Below, piece by piece: positions 61,799 through 64,000 of a stretch of 64,000 nucleotides of DNA. The number at the start of each line of letters is the position of its first letter. The stretch's first letter is position 1. The DNA comes from Flectonema sp. DT1601 (taxonomy: Eukaryota; Euglenozoa; Diplonemea; Diplonemida; Diplonemidae). The DNA lies in assembly GCA_964019425.1 (NCBI GenBank), contig OZ025836.1, positions 248,001 to 312,000 on the forward strand, written 5' to 3'. The notes under the pieces were generated by a model. That model did no database searches and was not told the DNA's origin. It saw only the letters and a program-made list of their open reading frames with translations. Both the position numbers and the translations under genes were made by a program.

Positions 61799-64000
61799 CT
61801 AAATAAAAATATCATCATCGATATACTCTGACGTAGATTGAGAAGCAGCACAATGTGGAAAGGCTAAGTTTTGATAAACATTTCCATCGTGAGAAATATC
61901 GTCGCAATTTGGAAGAGCACAAAACGGATTCTCGCAGTTACCACAATATGCTACTTTACACAAAGATGCCTGAGTGTACTTAAATGATAAAGGATTTACC
62001 TTTACGACTACATCAGCATCCGCTAAATACCTCCTGGAGAGAGGACCAACACAAGTGTGGACATATGCATCATCTCTGGGAAAATTTGATTTCGATTGCG
62101 GTCTTCGAACGGATCTTCCAAAAAAAGGAGTTTTGATAGAAGGGCAGCGAGCAACATGTGGAGGTCGACTAGGAGATCTACCGTTCCATTGGTTTTTTAA
62201 TTTTTGATATTCCGTCTCAAGAAGAGATACCACTGCTGGTGAGTGTTCTGAAGGTGGTTGTTGTTTATCAATCAACAACGACTCGTCTAATGAAGTCGAA
62301 TTAGAATCGCTGTATTGATTTACTTCATTATCAATACTGTCTTGTTCATCTTTATCAACGATATGTATTACTGGAATGTTTTCTTTTATTGGAAGACTTG
62401 ATTCGGAGTTTGGAAGAACAGCTTTCGAACAGTTTTTTTTAATTTGACTAACTCTGATACCAACTGTTGATTTTGAGTTGAATCGGAATCCACAGTATTT
62501 GATGGTGTCTGGTTTTCGTACCACTATCTTCTTTGGATTTGGAACAAACTTTGGATACACAATATTACAATCCTCACAAGAAGGATGATACGCAACTTGA
62601 AGTAAATTTTCTTGTCGAATTTTAAATTCAAGAGAAGCATATATCAAAGTAGTGTTATCCGGAGGAAGTAAGAAACTAGAAAAATCACTCGGAGTTATCG
62701 ACGGTATTAAATGTTTAGATATACTGGGTTGAACCAACAAGCGATGAAGCCTGAATACTAAATTATATTTATTAATTGAGCTCAAGTATCGACATAAGTC
62801 ATTACGTGATATAATCCAAGCATCTACTCTGCTCTCAGCAATGATTGTTACATGCCAACGGTGTTGAACTAGACACGTATATCCCATGGAAGTTCCATCA
62901 GGTATCATTTTACCTGTTAGTGTGTTCCTTGCTTCACCCGACACTATTACAAGGATCCCCTCAGCATCGTGTGACTTACTGCAGATAATCTCTCCTGCTA
63001 TGTACGTCAGGGGTTCAAATTTTCTTGCCAGCGTCACTTTTTCTTCTTTTAAAAGCAACTCAGAGAGCACTGGTACCTTATCAATCAATGACCCTAACAT
63101 ATCTATCATTCCTACTTTATTATGTCTCATAAGGGCAAGATGTTTTTTCTTTGCGATCGCATCAACGTGATCTACCTGAGTAACCTTCGCAATCAGACTT
63201 CTATGTGATTTTTTTAACACCCATAATTCACATACTCCAAGAGCTTTTATCGAAGCTGATTGAGGCTGGTTGTACCAGATAGAAAATTCTCCAAAGAATT
63301 CACCTGATGGTATGCGAGCGACTTCTATCTCTTTTCCGCTTGCTTGGGTAATAAGAACGGCTACTTCTCCTTTACATAAATAATACATTGCATCGCCATA
63401 CGATCCACTGCGACAGAGATAGGTTCCTCTTGGAACAACCTCTGCACTAAATATATCAATAATATCACTAGCGTGATACGGACTGACGAATCTTAGTAGA
63501 AGAGACTTTTGAAGGTGGGCAGGAGTGAGAGATTTTCGTTTCTCAACGATCATCGATCCCTTGCGTTGGGCTAATGACGAATTTATTACTTCTTGTCTGC
63601 ATTTGTCAGGCAATTTATTAAAGAGAGTTAGAAAATCAATATTCTTGACGTACCATATATCACAACCAGATGGTGTAGATACCAACATATGTTTCTCTTC
63701 AGCAATGACTGAATGCTCGCCATAGATCTTTGGAGCTCTGAACGTAGCAGCAACTGTTCTGGTTCCATTGATACGTGGAGAATGAACTGTTATTACACCC
63801 TTCATTATGATGGCAAAGGAGACTGGTGGTTCGTCCTCGTAGAAAACAACTTCATCTTCTTGACATGCATGAGTAAACCCAAACTCTATCAGACTTTTTA
63901 TATAATCTGTCGGCCATAACTTAAAGATTTCAGACTGCTCCATCACCTGCAACAATAATCCTTTATCAACAGTAGCATGTCTCGATGCTACTAAAGCTCG
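61799..64000 (-). CDS. Cyclic-nucleotide-binding-domain protein (5' end beyond window)
   Basis: Open frame from the right window edge to a stop at 61799, at least 733 residues. Three consecutive CNMP-binding folds can be traced: EDEVVFYEDEPPVSFAIIMKG...YGEHSVIAEE; GTYLCRSGSYGDAMYYLCKGEVAVLI...GEFFGEFSIWYNQPQSASIKAL; and a degenerate third (AGEIICSKSHDAEGILVIVSGE). In the second phosphate-binding cassette the usual Arg (R-x-A-S/T) is Gln (QSAS), so cAMP/cGMP affinity may be lost or altered. The C-terminal third is Ser-rich and disordered, with Cys clusters (CEDC; YCGNCENPFCALPNC). No ion-channel segment in view. Could be a structural or flagellar CNBD protein. Confidence 0.8.
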   Translation of the reverse strand, partial: RALVASRHATVDKGLLLQVMEQSEIFKLWPTDYIKSLIEFGFTHACQEDEVVFYEDEPPVSFAIIMKGVITVHSPRINGTRTVAATFRAPKIYGEHSVIAEEKHMLVSTPSGCDIWYVKNIDFLTLFNKLPDKCRQEVINSSLAQRKGSMIVEKRKSLTPAHLQKSLLLRFVSPYHASDIIDIFSAEVVPRGTYLCRSGSYGDAMYYLCKGEVAVLITQASGKEIEVARIPSGEFFGEFSIWYNQPQSASIKALGVCELWVLKKSHRSLIAKVTQVDHVDAIAKKKHLALMRHNKVGMIDMLGSLIDKVPVLSELLLKEEKVTLARKFEPLTYIAGEIICSKSHDAEGILVIVSGEARNTLTGKMIPDGTSMGYTCLVQHRWHVTIIAESRVDAWIISRNDLCRYLSSINKYNLVFRLHRLLVQPSISKHLIPSITPSDFSSFLLPPDNTTLIYASLEFKIRQENLLQVAYHPSCEDCNIVYPKFVPNPKKIVVRKPDTIKYCGFRFNSKSTVGIRVSQIKKNCSKAVLPNSESSLPIKENIPVIHIVDKDEQDSIDNEVNQYSDSNSTSLDESLLIDKQQPPSEHSPAVVSLLETEYQKLKNQWNGRSPSRPPHVARCPSIKTPFFGRSVRRPQSKSNFPRDDAYVHTCVGPLSRRYLADADVVVKVNPLSFKYTQASLCKVAYCGNCENPFCALPNCDDISHDGNVYQNLAFPHCAASQSTSEYIDDDIFI

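Overview
The window is nuclear DNA from a unicellular eukaryote. It has spliceosomal introns, the standard genetic code, ER, mitochondrial and flagellar/dynein-type genes, and an AT-rich background with very long A and T runs. Every gene I can support, more than twenty, is read from the minus strand. The introns are short and uniform (mostly 62-89 nt), start GTATGT or close to it, and end in an A-rich stretch closing with ACAG. One-way gene order together with introns recalls dinoflagellate/perkinsid or euglenozoan-type genomes, but I cannot fix the lineage from the sequence alone.

Left end (1-10.4 kb): one enormous open frame for a secreted Ser/Thr-rich surface protein (at least 3,465 residues, cut by the window edge), with signal peptide, thousands of residues of Ser-Leu-Pro-Thr type repeats including 810-bp higher-order repeats, and a glycosylated globular region at the left edge. 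An ankyrin-repeat gene follows.

12-20 kb: a tandem array of ER HSP70 (BiP) genes. Two copies are intact and apparently identical in protein. Between them lies a third unit of which only the outer flanks remain; its body is replaced by about 2.6 kb carrying a two-exon coiled-coil/HNH gene, a LINE reverse-transcriptase fragment and a perfect 21-bp hairpin.

20-32 kb: an OPR/FASTK-like helical-repeat gene, a small unknown gene, a 3.7-kb homopolymer-rich stretch with no gene, a polyQ Y-box (cold-shock) protein, a large helical-repeat plus pseudokinase protein and a MAPEG membrane enzyme.

32.6-37.8 kb: a complete-looking Penelope-like retroelement flanked by identical 209-bp pseudo-LTRs. Its 1,350-residue protein has an N-terminal (permuted) GIY-YIG nuclease, a reverse transcriptase and, unexpectedly, a C-terminal domain that looks like a Josephin-type cysteine protease. 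This is the most novel item in the window. The pseudo-LTR carries a hammerhead-ribozyme-like core.

38.7-64 kb: housekeeping and signalling genes: FYVE protein, RRM protein, Bacteroidota-like PurM, EF-hand/WD40 protein, roadblock dynein light chain, a six-exon secreted protein with four Cache-like modules and a GPI-type tail, an unknown mitochondrial protein, a D-serine dehydratase-like enzyme, a small membrane protein, an enoyl reductase with a long C-terminal extension, a PARP-like protein lacking the usual histidine, and a cyclic-nucleotide-binding-domain protein that runs off the right edge. I see no operon logic; adjacency probably reflects one-way transcription rather than shared function.
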